From contig NZ_CP012945.1 in the NCBI RefSeq assembly GCF_001402915.1, positions 1,899,501 to 1,963,500 of the forward strand: DNA of 64,000 nucleotides, given 5' to 3'. The notes below the pieces were generated by a model that saw only the letters and a list, made by a program, of their open reading frames with translations, did not search any database and was not told the origin of the DNA. The position numbers and the translations under genes were made by a program. The stretch is from Devosia sp. A16 (GTDB lineage: Bacteria; Pseudomonadota; Alphaproteobacteria; Rhizobiales; Devosiaceae). Positions 29,882-38,071 of this stretch are shown here, in pieces (position 1 is the first letter of the stretch; each line of letters begins with the position of its first letter).

Positions 29882-30091
29882 CTAGACGTAGTCGACGAGC
29901 TTCTTGTCCGGATCGTAGGGCTGGTCGCTGACCACCTTGGTCACCGCCTGGCCGCAAACCATCTTCTTGTTCATTGCGTCATACGCATAGCTGGCAGAAC
30001 CGTGCAGCACCCAGCCCTCGCTCAGCGCCTTGGTAACCTTGTGGCAGAAGGCGGAATCGTCCTCCCCCGAGAGGAACCGATAGATCAACAT
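29882..30091 (-). CDS. DUF1737 family small protein
   Basis: A 69-residue protein starting MLIYRFLSGEDDSAFCHKVT, followed by ALSEGWVLHGSASY and MVCGQAVTKVV. This pattern is that of DUF1737, whose function is unknown. It lies alone between the HxlR gene (convergent) and the carbonic anhydrase gene (divergent). Confidence 0.82.
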   Translation of the reverse strand: MLIYRFLSGEDDSAFCHKVTKALSEGWVLHGSASYAYDAMNKKMVCGQAVTKVVSDQPYDPDKKLVDYV

Positions 30092-30166
30092 GCACTACTC
30101 CTTTTGCTCGCCCTCTTTGCCCCGGGCGATTGAAATTGCGTCCAACTACCGCTAATCCGCTGCGGT

Positions 30167-30805
30167 ATGGATCGGTTTCCAGCATTTTTGCTCGACGGCT
30201 ACAAGTCGTTCATGTCGGACCGCTACGACCCCGAGCAGGGTCGCTACCGGGAACTGGCGGACCGGGGACAATCCCCGACCACCATGATCATTGCCTGTTG
30301 CGATAGCCGCGCCGCCCCGGAGACCATCTTTTCGGCCGGGCCCGGCGAGATGTTCGTCTTGCGCAACGTCGCCAACCTTGTCCCCCCGTTCCAGCCCGAT
30401 GGCGGCCAGCACGGCACTTCGGCGGCCATCGAATTCGCCGTCAACGCGCTGGAGATCTCCAATATCGTCGTCATGGGGCATGGCCGTTGCGGTGGCATCA
30501 AGGCCGCGCTCGACCCCGAGGCGGGGCCCCTGGCCCAGGGCGATTTCATCGGCAAGTGGATGGCCATGCTGGCGCCGGTCTCCGAGGCGGTATCGAAATA
30601 TACCCTGCTGACCAACAGGGAGCGCCAGACCATGCTGGAGCGCTTCTCGATCCGCAACTCGATCGCCAACCTCAGGACCTTCCCCTACGTCAAGCGTCTC
30701 GAGGAAGAAGGCAAACTCGCCATCCACGGCGCCTGGTTCGACATCTCGACCGGCGAGCTCTGGGTGATGAACGACGAAGGCGATTTCTACCGGCCGGACG
30801 CCTGA
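30167..30805 (+). CDS. Beta-class carbonic anhydrase
   Basis: Interconverts CO2 and bicarbonate in the cytoplasm. The 212-residue protein has the zinc ligands Cys44 (CCDSR, with the Asp46-Arg48 dyad), His105 and Cys108 (GHGRCGG). The length and the opening FPAFLLDGYKSFMSDRYD fit the plant-like beta type common in proteobacteria. Single gene, convergent with the transporter. Confidence 0.95.
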   Translation: MDRFPAFLLDGYKSFMSDRYDPEQGRYRELADRGQSPTTMIIACCDSRAAPETIFSAGPGEMFVLRNVANLVPPFQPDGGQHGTSAAIEFAVNALEISNIVVMGHGRCGGIKAALDPEAGPLAQGDFIGKWMAMLAPVSEAVSKYTLLTNRERQTMLERFSIRNSIANLRTFPYVKRLEEEGKLAIHGAWFDISTGELWVMNDEGDFYRPDA

Positions 30806-30831
30806 GCTCGACGCCTGGCCCGGCGTGACGA

Positions 30832-31704
30832 TCAGACCGCTTTCCGCCTCAGCCGCGGACCGAAGACATTGATCAACAGGCCGCCGAACACCAGCACGCT
30901 GCCGATCACCTCGACGCCGGTGATCGCCTCGCCGAGGAACAGCGCAGCGCCGGCGATCCCCGCCACCGGCACGAACAGCGCGAACGGCGCCACCTGCCCG
31001 GTGCTGTAGCGGCTGAGCAGCCAGGCCCAGGCGCCGAAGCCGAACAGCGTCGCGACATAGGCCATGAAGGCGATCGAGCCGATCCCCTTGATGGTCAGGT
31101 GCGAGATGGCCAGCGGGATCGTCCCCGGCCCATCCAGCAGCAGCGAGGCCAGCAGCAGCGGAATCGGCGGGATCAATGCCGACCACACCACGAACCCCAG
31201 CATGTCGATGCGCCCGGCGGCCTTCCCCACCATGTTGCCGAGACCCCAGCAGCCCGCTGCCGCGATGGTCAGCAACAACGGCAGCAATGCCGCACCGTCC
31301 AGCCGCTCGATCGCGATTACCCCGATCCCCAGCAGCGCCACCGCCGCGCCGCCCAGTTGCGCAAGGCCGGGCCGCTCGCCGAAGCAGGCGAAGGCCAGGA
31401 AGATAGTGAAGAACACCTGCAGCTGGATCACCAGCGAACTCAGCCCCGCCGGCATGCCGAGCTTGATGGCGAGAAACAACAGCCCGAACTGCCCCACCCC
31501 GATGGCGAGGCCGTAACCGACGAGCAGCGGCCAGCCCACCGTCGGCCGCCTGACGAAGAACACCGCCGGCAGCGCCGCGAATACATAGCGCAACGCCGTC
31601 AGCAGCAACGGCGCCACCTCGTCGACGCCCCAGCGGATGGCGATGAAGCTCAACCCCCAGACAAGTGCGACCGAGAGCGCGAGGACGATGTGACGGATGG
31701 GCAT
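30832..31704 (-). CDS. DMT-superfamily transporter (EamA family)
   Basis: A 290-residue membrane protein with ten predicted helices in two EamA repeats, for instance IVLALSVALVWGLSFIAIRW and VEVIGSVLVFGGLLINVFG at the end. The first repeat contains WGVDEVAPLLLTALRY, as in YdcZ/RhaT-like amino-acid exporters. Substrate unknown. ATG at 31704 has GGAAG eight bases upstream; a GTG at 31713 would add three residues. Confidence 0.88.
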   Translation of the reverse strand: MPIRHIVLALSVALVWGLSFIAIRWGVDEVAPLLLTALRYVFAALPAVFFVRRPTVGWPLLVGYGLAIGVGQFGLLFLAIKLGMPAGLSSLVIQLQVFFTIFLAFACFGERPGLAQLGGAAVALLGIGVIAIERLDGAALLPLLLTIAAAGCWGLGNMVGKAAGRIDMLGFVVWSALIPPIPLLLASLLLDGPGTIPLAISHLTIKGIGSIAFMAYVATLFGFGAWAWLLSRYSTGQVAPFALFVPVAGIAGAALFLGEAITGVEVIGSVLVFGGLLINVFGPRLRRKAV

Positions 31705-31756
31705 GAGTGGCACTTCCTTCAGCCGGCCAGCAAACAGCCAGCACTCGCAGTCAGTG

Positions 31757-31910
31757 CCTTCTCCCCTTGTGGGAGAAGGTGGCCGAAGGCCGGATGAGGG
31801 GTCCGCGCAACGAAGTGTAGCGCGATCCGAGCGTAAGCGAGGAGCGACTGAGTACGCGGAGAGAACCCCTCATCCGCCCTTCGGGCACCTTCTCCCACAA
31901 GGGGAGAAGG
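31757..31910. repeat. Intergenic palindromic repeat (family A), long arms
   Basis: Two arms of about 45 bases, starting CCTTCTCCCCTTGTGGGAG at 31757 and ending CAAGGGGAGAAGG at 31910, are near-perfect inverse copies. They sit between the transporter start and the asd stop. Confidence 0.8.
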
Positions 31911-31916
31911 CGACCA

Positions 31917-31958
31917 CTGATACATTGCAGGTTAAGCCTGATACATTGCAGCCTAAGC
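31917..31958. repeat. Tandem 21-bp duplication across the asd stop codon
   Basis: The 21-base unit CTGATACATTGCAG plus a GTTAAGC or CCTAAGC end occurs twice in tandem (31917-31937 and 31938-31958), differing at two positions. The right copy holds the asd stop codon, so the second stop in the left copy lies in frame after it. It looks like a recent local duplication at the gene end. Confidence 0.7.
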
Positions 31959-32993
31959 CGCCTTCTGCTCCACCAGGCGGCGCTCGATCAGCGTCTCGAG
32001 GATCTGCACGGTGTTGAGCGCCGCGCCCTTCCTGAGGTTGTCGCTCACCACCCAGAGGCTCAGGCCGTTCTCGACCGTCACATCTTCGCGGATGCGGCTC
32101 ACATAGGTGTCGTACTCGCCCGCCGCTTCCACCGGCGTGGCGTAGCCACCGGCCTCGCGCTTGTCGATCACCGCAACCCCCGGCGCCTCGCGCAGCGCTT
32201 CACGCGCCTCGTCGGCGGTGATCGGGTTGGCGAATTCGAGGTTCACCGCCTCGGAGTGGCCGACGAACACCGGCACCCGCACACAGGTGGCGGTGAGCTT
32301 GATCTTGGGGTCGAGGATCTTCTTGGTCTCGGCCACCATCTTCCATTCTTCCTTCGTATAGCCGTCCTCCATGAACACATCGATGTGCGGGATGACGTTG
32401 AAGGCGATCTGCTTGGAAAACTTCTTGGGCTCGGGCTTGTCGTTGACGAACACGCCCTTGGTCTGGTCCCACAGCTCGTCGACGCCGTCCTTGCCGGCGC
32501 CGGAAACGGACTGGTAGGTGGCGACCACCACGCGCTTGATCGTCGCGAGGTCATGCAGCGGCTTCAGCGCCACCACCAGTTGCGCCGTCGAGCAGTTCGG
32601 GTTGGCGATGATGTTCTTGCGGTCGTTCCGCGCCATGTACTCGTCGAGCACCTGCGCGTTGACCTCGGGCACCACCAGCGGCACGTCGGCGTGATAGCGC
32701 CAGAAGCTCGAATTATCGACCACGATGCAGCCGGTGGCGCCGATCTTCTCGCCATATTCCTTGGCGATCGCCGAGCCGGCGCTCATCAGCGCGAAATCGA
32801 CGCCCTTGAAATCGAAATGCTCGAGGTTCTGCACCTTGAGCCGCTTGTCGCCATAGCTGATCTCCTGGCCCTGCGAGCGGGCGGAGGCCAGCGCGATCAC
32901 TTCGGAAGCGGGAAACTTCCGCTCCGCGAGGATGTTGAGCATTTCCCGGCCCACATTGCCTGTGGCCCCGACGACGGCGACGCGATAACCCAT
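31953..32993 (-). CDS. asd: Aspartate-semialdehyde dehydrogenase
   Basis: Reduces beta-aspartyl phosphate to aspartate semialdehyde, the branch point to lysine/diaminopimelate, threonine and methionine. The 346-residue protein has the NADP motif VAVVGATGNVGREML, catalytic Cys134 in NPNCSTAQL, and the conserved stretch QSVSGAGKDGVDEL. AGAGGA lies eight bases before the ATG. It is preceded by a 180-base leader with hairpins and a Thr/Lys-rich reading frame, which suggests control by amino-acid supply. Nothing follows it in an operon. Confidence 0.97.
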   Translation of the reverse strand: MGYRVAVVGATGNVGREMLNILAERKFPASEVIALASARSQGQEISYGDKRLKVQNLEHFDFKGVDFALMSAGSAIAKEYGEKIGATGCIVVDNSSFWRYHADVPLVVPEVNAQVLDEYMARNDRKNIIANPNCSTAQLVVALKPLHDLATIKRVVVATYQSVSGAGKDGVDELWDQTKGVFVNDKPEPKKFSKQIAFNVIPHIDVFMEDGYTKEEWKMVAETKKILDPKIKLTATCVRVPVFVGHSEAVNLEFANPITADEAREALREAPGVAVIDKREAGGYATPVEAAGEYDTYVSRIREDVTVENGLSLWVVSDNLRKGAALNTVQILETLIERRLVEQKAA

Positions 32994-33023
32994 TTTGGAA
33001 AGTCCTCTTTGCCTTCATTCCCC

Positions 33024-33049
33024 CCGCGCTGGACCAGCCTGGTCCGCGG
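33024..33049 (-). promoter_or_regulatory. Hairpin in asd leader, 30 bases before the start codon
   Basis: GGACCA and TGGTCC pair across GGC, with CCGC/GCGG extending the stem beyond a small bulge. A second stem, TCCCCGG/CCGGGGA (33068-33091), lies just before it on the same transcript. Neither is followed by a T run, so control would be of asd translation or of Rho access rather than intrinsic termination. Together with the leader frame they look like an attenuation region. Confidence 0.45.
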
Positions 33050-33096
33050 CACATGGCATCCGGCCGCTCCCCGGCGGGAGTTGCCCGGGGATCGGC

Positions 33097-33192
33097 TCAG
33101 GGGGTTTTGGTGGTTTTGGTCGCCGAAACAACGACACCACGAAGACCCGTGGTCTTCGTTTTGGTCATTGTGATGTGGTGGGTCTTGCGCAT
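33097..33192 (-). CDS. Thr/Lys-rich leader peptide of asd (putative attenuator)
   Basis: A 31-codon frame on the asd strand, 104 bases before asd. It starts MRKTHHIT, then MTKTKTTGLRG, three valines, SA, and ends TKTTKTP before TGA. Ten residues are Thr and five are Lys, products of the pathway that asd serves. A second in-frame ATG at 33168 would give 23 residues. The coding part itself holds a perfect 9-bp hairpin (ACGAAGACC/GGTCTTCGT, 33139-33159). The ribosome site is weak: AGAGGA lies about 12 bases before the first ATG. The role is inferred from the codon content and position; such leaders are established for thr, his, trp, leu and ilv operons. Confidence 0.65.
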   Translation of the reverse strand: MRKTHHITMTKTKTTGLRGVVVSATKTTKTP

Positions 33193-33309
33193 CCCGCAAC
33201 CCGATCCTCTTGTCCGGCGCCGCGTTTCTACGCCGAAATCGCAAATAGTCAATCACCTATAGGACATCGCCTACGCGGGCAGGATTCAGCCGCGTCTCCT
33301 GTGATCCTC

Positions 33310-33355
33310 CCCCCGTGGCGGGGAGGGGGACCGGCGAAGCGGTGGAGGGGCGGCC
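33310..33355. repeat. Short family A-like palindrome upstream of the flavoprotein gene
   Basis: CCCCCGTGGCGGGGAGGGGG followed by CCGGCGAAGCGG and GGAGGGGCGG, the same kind of sequence as the longer copies elsewhere. The gap 32994-33410 otherwise holds only the asd leader. Confidence 0.5.
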
Positions 33356-33410
33356 AGACGCTCGGTCGCCTGCCCTATGCGTGCCGTAGAACTCCGTGTA
33401 TCTCCCACCC

Positions 33411-34604
33411 ATGCAACATTACGACGTGATCATCCTCGGCGCCGGCGCGGCCGGCCTCATGGCCGGCATCGAAGCCGGCAAGCGCGGCCGCTCGGTGCTG
33501 GTGATAGACCATGCCAAGAATGCCGGCGAGAAGATCCGCATCTCCGGCGGCGGGCGCTGCAACTTCACCAATATCAACGCCACGGTGAAGGCGGGACGCG
33601 ACCGTTTCCTCTCCAGCAACCCGCGCTACGCACTTTCGGCCCTCTCCCGCTACACTCCGGAGCATTTCATCGCGCTGGTCGACCAGTACGCCATCCCGTT
33701 CCACGAGAAGACCCTGGGTCAGCTGTTCTGCGACGGCTCGAGCCAGCAGATCGTCAACCTGCTGCTGAGCGAACTGAAGAAGGCGCATGGCACGCTGCTG
33801 CTCGACACCGAGATCGACAGCGTCAGCCACGCCGATGGCAGCTTCACGGTGATGACGGCAAGCGAGACGCTGATCGGGAAATCGCTGGTTGTCGCTACCG
33901 GCGGCAAATCCATCCCGAAGATGGGCGCCACCGGCTTGGCCTACCAACTCGCCACCCAGTTCGGGCTAGAGGTCACCGAGACCCGCCCCGCGCTAGTGCC
34001 GCTGACCTTCGAGCCGCGCATCCTCGAGCGCCTGGCGCCGTTGAGCGGCATCGCGGTCGACCCCACCCGCGTTTCGGTGAAGAAGAAGAGCTTCGACGAG
34101 GCCATGCTCTTCACCCATCGCGGCCTCAGCGGGCCGGCGATCCTCCAGATTTCGAGCTACTGGCGCGAGGGTGACGCCATCGTCATCGACCTGTTCCCCA
34201 ATGGCGACCTGGGCGAGATCCTCCGCGAGGCGCGCAGCACCACCCCCAAGCTGCAGTTGCAGACAGTGCTGTCGCAGCACCTCGCCAAGCGCCTCGCCCA
34301 GATGTTGGCCGAGGATATCGGCATCAGCACCATGATGGGCGACATGAGCGACAAATCGTTCGGCAAGATCGAAGACGCGCTGCGCCGCTGGACCATCAAG
34401 CCCACCGGCTCGGAAGGCTATCGCACCGCGGAAGTGACGTTGGGCGGCATCGACACCGACGGGCTCGATTCCACCACCATGCAGGCGCGCGCGGTGCCTG
34501 GCCTCTACTTCGTCGGCGAGGCCGTCGACGTCACCGGCTGGCTCGGCGGCTACAACTTCCAGTGGGCCTGGGCCTCCGGCTGGGCCGCGGGACAGGTCGC
34601 CTGA
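33411..34604 (+). CDS. NAD(P)/FAD-dependent oxidoreductase, HI0933/YhiN family
   Basis: A 397-residue flavoprotein. It begins MQHYDVIILGAGAAGLMAG, the FAD dinucleotide fold, followed by the family-specific GEKIRISGGGRCNFTN. The second FAD contact VVATGGKSIPKMGATG and the C-terminal GLYFVGEAVDVTGWLGGYNF, with WAWASGWAAG after it, are typical of the YhiN group. The physiological reaction of the family is unknown. Single gene. Confidence 0.92.
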   Translation: MQHYDVIILGAGAAGLMAGIEAGKRGRSVLVIDHAKNAGEKIRISGGGRCNFTNINATVKAGRDRFLSSNPRYALSALSRYTPEHFIALVDQYAIPFHEKTLGQLFCDGSSQQIVNLLLSELKKAHGTLLLDTEIDSVSHADGSFTVMTASETLIGKSLVVATGGKSIPKMGATGLAYQLATQFGLEVTETRPALVPLTFEPRILERLAPLSGIAVDPTRVSVKKKSFDEAMLFTHRGLSGPAILQISSYWREGDAIVIDLFPNGDLGEILREARSTTPKLQLQTVLSQHLAKRLAQMLAEDIGISTMMGDMSDKSFGKIEDALRRWTIKPTGSEGYRTAEVTLGGIDTDGLDSTTMQARAVPGLYFVGEAVDVTGWLGGYNFQWAWASGWAAGQVA

Positions 34605-34655
34605 ACCTCATCGCCCACGTCGAAGTGCCGGTGCGCGAACTCGCGCGCGGCCTGG

Positions 34656-35030
34656 TCAGGCGGCATCAGCCTCGGCAAAGGTGATCCGGTTGCCCACCGG
34701 ATCGATCACCGTGCACTCGAGCCCACCCCATTCCGGCCGCTCCAGGCCCGGCCGGTTGTTCTTGTAGCGCTTGCCGATCAGTTCTGCCTGCAGCTCGGCC
34801 ACTCCGGTGCAGTTCACCCGCACGTGCACCCCGGGCGAGCCATCGCCATGGTGCTCCGAAATATGCAACACGATGCCATCCCGGCTGACCTGCATGTAGA
34901 GCGGCAGCCCCGGCTCGAACCGATGCTCCCAATCCACCCTGAAGCCCAGCCAGTCGATATAGAACTCGCGCGCCTTCGCCTCGTCGAACGAGCGCAGGAT
35001 CGGCACCGTCTGCAGATAGTTGAGCGTCAT
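34656..35030 (-). CDS. Glyoxalase/bleomycin-resistance family protein
   Basis: A 124-residue VOC-fold protein: VPILRSFDEAKAREFYIDWL at the start, GLPLYMQVSRDGIVLHISEH in the middle and WGGLECTVIDPVGNRITFAE at the end, which carries the usual acidic ligand Glu. Similar proteins give bleomycin or related resistance, but most have unknown substrates. It faces away from the Gfo/Idh/MocA gene, which starts 95 bases on. Confidence 0.85.
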   Translation of the reverse strand: MTLNYLQTVPILRSFDEAKAREFYIDWLGFRVDWEHRFEPGLPLYMQVSRDGIVLHISEHHGDGSPGVHVRVNCTGVAELQAELIGKRYKNNRPGLERPEWGGLECTVIDPVGNRITFAEADAA

Positions 35031-35125
35031 CGCGGTTCATCCTTGTCGCAACGAAACTTGCGGAAGTCTTATGGCAGCGACGCTGTCCATCCGCTACCAA
35101 TGGGGCCAACAGAGGGAGAACCATC

Positions 35126-36139
35126 ATGGCAGAAAAGAAGATCCGCTGGGGCATCCTCAGCACCGCCAATATCGGGCTGAAGAAGGTCACCCCGGCGATC
35201 ATGAAGTCGCCGCTGAGCGAAGTGGTGGCCGTCGCCTCGCGCGACGTGGCAAAGGCTGAAGAATACATCGCCGAACTGGGCCTCACCGGCAAGGCCAGGG
35301 CGCACGGCAGCTACGAGGCCTTGTTCGCCGATCCCAACGTCGACGCCATCTATAACCCACTCCCCAACCACCTGCATGTGCCGATGACGCTCGCCGCGGC
35401 GAAAGCCGGCAAGCACGTCCTGTGCGAAAAGCCGATCGCACTCAACGCGCAAGAAGCCGAGCAACTGCGCCAACTGCCCAAGGGCATCGTGTTCCATGAA
35501 GCCTTTATGGTCCGTCATCACCCGCAGTGGCTGCGGGCTCGCGAAATCGTCCGCTCCGGCGAGCTCGGCGAACTCCGCACCGTTCGCGGCATCTTCGAGT
35601 ATTTCCTCACCGACCCCACGAACGTGCGCAACCAGGCCGATATCGGCGGCGGCGGCATCTACGATGTCGGCTGCTACCCGATCACCGGCGCCCGCTTCCT
35701 GTTCGAGGCAGAACCGAAGCGCGCCGTGTCGCTGGTCGACCGCGACCCGGTGATGAAGACCGACCGGCTCGCCTCGGTGATCCTCGATTTCGGCGGCGGC
35801 AAGCAGGCGAGCTTCGTCTGCTCCACCCAGAGCGTGAACCACCAGTCACTCGAGGTGATCGGCACCAAGGGCCGCGTCGAACTCGTGATTCCGTTCAACG
35901 CCCCTGCCGACACCGCCACCGCGCTGATCATCGACAATGGCTACGCGCCGGATGGCCACCTCAGCCGCCGCGAGATCATCCCGCCCTGCGACCAGTACAC
36001 TGAACAGGCCAACGCCTTCTGCCGCGCCATCCTCGACGACAAGCCGCTCGAATGGGGGGTCGAAGACGCCATCAAATCGATGAAGGTCATCGACGCGGTG
36101 TTTGAAAGCGAGAAGACCGGCGCCTGGGCTACCATCTAG
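35126..36139 (+). CDS. Gfo/Idh/MocA-family oxidoreductase
   Basis: A 337-residue NAD(P)-dependent sugar-type dehydrogenase. The N-terminal Rossmann part has RWGILSTANIGLKKVTPAIM, which lacks the usual GxGxxG, and the catalytic EKP motif is in HVLCEKPIAL. The C-terminal part includes GGGGIYDVGCYPITGARFLF, as in NADP xylose dehydrogenases and related enzymes. A GGGAG site lies seven bases before the ATG. Substrate is not readable from sequence and there are no sugar genes adjacent. Confidence 0.9.
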   Translation: MAEKKIRWGILSTANIGLKKVTPAIMKSPLSEVVAVASRDVAKAEEYIAELGLTGKARAHGSYEALFADPNVDAIYNPLPNHLHVPMTLAAAKAGKHVLCEKPIALNAQEAEQLRQLPKGIVFHEAFMVRHHPQWLRAREIVRSGELGELRTVRGIFEYFLTDPTNVRNQADIGGGGIYDVGCYPITGARFLFEAEPKRAVSLVDRDPVMKTDRLASVILDFGGGKQASFVCSTQSVNHQSLEVIGTKGRVELVIPFNAPADTATALIIDNGYAPDGHLSRREIIPPCDQYTEQANAFCRAILDDKPLEWGVEDAIKSMKVIDAVFESEKTGAWATI

Positions 36140-36231
36140 GCTCGGCCAGGCAAGAACTCTCGCGGAGGGGGTTCGGGGCACCGCCTCCCCTCCCCACCGG
36201 GATTATCGGGTCGTGCAATGGCTCGGCACGT

Positions 36232-36780
36232 TCATCCCGCCACTTCCGACCCCACCAACCGCTCCACCAGCAGCCGGATCCCTGGCCCCACTCCTGCCGG
36301 GTCACGGGCTTTGCGCTTGATTCCCCAGGCGGCATCGAGCAGCAGCCGCGTCATCAATTCCGGCTGTTTCGCCCCGGCCTTCCCCAACTCGTCGGCCACC
36401 AGCTTCTCGATCGCCTCTTCGCTTGCCCGCACCTCGGGCCGCACTTTTTCGTGCTCGTCATAAAGTTCGGCGGCGTGCGGCGATCCCTCGAGCAGGCTGT
36501 CGATGGCCCCGTACTTGGCGGCCAACGCAGCCGAAACCCGCTCGACCACATCCCCTTCCCCCCGCAGCGCCGCCACCACCCCCTGATGGAGCGCCGCCAT
36601 CAGCCCAGCGACGATCGCCTCGAACACCGCGTTCTTGTCCGGAAAGTACTTGTAGAGCGTGGGCTTGGCCACCCGCGCCTCAGCGGCGATCGCCTCCATC
36701 GAGGTGGCCCGAAGGCCCTGGCGCAGGATCAGCCGCCGCGCCGCCGAAAGGATCTGCTCCCGCTTGTCGATGTCCGCCAC
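36232..36780 (-). CDS. TetR/AcrR-family regulator
   Basis: A 182-residue repressor-type protein. The HTH segment reads RQGLRATSMEAIAAEARVAK followed by PTLYKYFPDKNAVFEAIV, which is the TetR signature with the YxYFxxK element. The C-terminal ligand domain is variable. Start is GTG at 36780. It is divergent from the NAD-dependent reductase, with a perfect inverted repeat between them. Confidence 0.93.
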   Translation of the reverse strand: MADIDKREQILSAARRLILRQGLRATSMEAIAAEARVAKPTLYKYFPDKNAVFEAIVAGLMAALHQGVVAALRGEGDVVERVSAALAAKYGAIDSLLEGSPHAAELYDEHEKVRPEVRASEEAIEKLVADELGKAGAKQPELMTRLLLDAAWGIKRKARDPAGVGPGIRLLVERLVGSEVAG

Positions 36781-36808
36781 GCCGATTTCCTTCGTCGATA
36801 TCTTGAAC

Positions 36809-36842
36809 GAACTGAACGATCTTCGTACATATCGTTCAGTTC
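36809..36842. promoter_or_regulatory. TetR operator: 12-bp inverted repeat in divergent promoter
   Basis: GAACTGAACGAT (36809-36820) and its exact complement ATCGTTCAGTTC (36831-36842) are separated by ten bases. The site lies 29 bases from the regulator start and 20 from the reductase start, so binding would cover both promoters. Confidence 0.75.
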
Positions 36843-36861
36843 AACGGAGGGATACCTCAGA

Positions 36862-37893
36862 ATGTCCGACCATTCCGACCGCGTTCTCGTCACCGGTGTT
36901 TCCGGTTTTCTCGGCGGCCATGTCGCCCTGCAGCTCCTCGCACAAGGCTATACCGTCCGTGGTTCGTTGCGCAGCCTCGAGCGCGCCGAAAAGGTGAGGA
37001 AAACCCTCGCGGCGCATGGCGCCGACACTTCGCGGCTCGAGTTCGTCGCCCTCGACCTGCTCTCCGATGCGGGCTGGGCCGAAGCGATGTCCGGCGTACG
37101 CTACCTGCAGCACGTCGCCTCGCCCTTCGTGCTCGAAATGCCCAAGGACAAGAACGAGCTCATCCGTCCGGCCGTCGAGGGTACCCGCCGCGCCGTCGCC
37201 GCCGCGTTCACGGCCGGCGTAGAGCGCATCGTCGTCACCTCCTCGATCGCCGCCATCGTCTATGGCCACGACGACTACAGCCGCACCTTCACCACCGCCG
37301 ACTGGACCAATACCGACAGTCCCAAGGTCGGCGCCTACGCCGAATCGAAGCTGCGCGCCGAGCGCGAAGCCTGGGCGGTCGCCGATCGTTTCGGGGCCGG
37401 CGAGCGGCTCGCTACCATCAACCCGGGCGCCATTCTTGGCCCGCTGCTCGACGAGGACGTCGGCACCTCGGGCCTCCTGGTGCAGCGCCTGCTCAATGGC
37501 TGGATGCCCGCCGCACCGAAGATGAGCTTCTCCATCATCGATGTGCGGGACGTCGCTGCCGCTCAGATCGCCGCCATGACAGCGCCCACGGCGGGGGGCA
37601 GGCGGCACATCCTCGCCGATCGTGAGATGAGCCTGTTCGAACTCGCCACTACGCTTCGCACTGCCCTGCCCCAGGCCGCCACCCGCGCTCCGCGCTTCGA
37701 ACTGCCCAACTGGGTGGTGCGCCTGATGGGCCTGTTCGACTCGCAGATCGGCTCCAACACCGCCGAGCTCGGCCATGTCCGGCGCGTCGACGGCAATAGC
37801 GGCCGGCTGCTGCTGGCCCGTCCCACCATCCCCGGCCCCGACGCCGCCGTGGCCACTGCCCGCAGCCTCCTCGCCCAGCGTCTCGTCGCCTGA
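36862..37893 (+). CDS. NAD(P)-dependent epimerase/dihydroflavonol-reductase-like SDR
   Basis: A 343-residue extended short-chain dehydrogenase. It begins DRVLVTGVSGFLGGHVALQL with the GxxGxxG cofactor motif, has VTSSIAAIVYG, and the catalytic Tyr/Lys in GAYAESKLRAE. It resembles bacterial cinnamoyl-CoA/dihydroflavonol reductase homologues that reduce aldehydes. ATG at 36862 has GGAGGG twelve bases upstream. Probably repressed by the divergent TetR protein via the inverted repeat. Confidence 0.9.
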   Translation: MSDHSDRVLVTGVSGFLGGHVALQLLAQGYTVRGSLRSLERAEKVRKTLAAHGADTSRLEFVALDLLSDAGWAEAMSGVRYLQHVASPFVLEMPKDKNELIRPAVEGTRRAVAAAFTAGVERIVVTSSIAAIVYGHDDYSRTFTTADWTNTDSPKVGAYAESKLRAEREAWAVADRFGAGERLATINPGAILGPLLDEDVGTSGLLVQRLLNGWMPAAPKMSFSIIDVRDVAAAQIAAMTAPTAGGRRHILADREMSLFELATTLRTALPQAATRAPRFELPNWVVRLMGLFDSQIGSNTAELGHVRRVDGNSGRLLLARPTIPGPDAAVATARSLLAQRLVA

Positions 37894-37946
37894 AAAAAGG
37901 ACTGGTCCTCGCCGCCGAGATTGGCTAATAAGCGCGCCATCGAAGC

Positions 37947-38022
37947 GGGGCTGTAGCTCAGTTGGGAGAGCGCATCGTTCGCAATGATGAGGCCAGCGGT
38001 TCGATTCCGCTCAGCTCCACCA
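37947..38022 (+). tRNA. tRNA-Ala (anticodon CGC)
   Basis: A 76-base cloverleaf: acceptor GGGGCTG pairs with CAGCTCC, the D arm is AGCTCAGTTGGGAGAGC-like, the anticodon arm is CATCG-TTCGCAA-TGATG with CGC at the anticodon, the T arm is AGCGG-TTCGATT-CCGCT, and CCA is encoded. CGC reads the Ala codon GCG. Confidence 0.95.
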
Positions 38023-38071
38023 CTTCGATTTTCCCTGGGACCTCCGCCGTTCCATCCGGCGGGCTGCGGCT

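Noticed and set aside
33139-33163. Hairpin ACGAAGACC/GGTCTTCGT followed by TTTT on the plus strand, like an intrinsic terminator.
   Set aside because: No plus-strand gene ends upstream of it; it lies inside the leader frame on the asd strand, where it makes more sense.
33053-33262. A plus-strand frame with a hydrophobic segment, opposite the asd leader.
   Set aside because: No ribosome site or family; its hydrophobicity comes from reading the Thr/Lys codons of the leader in reverse.
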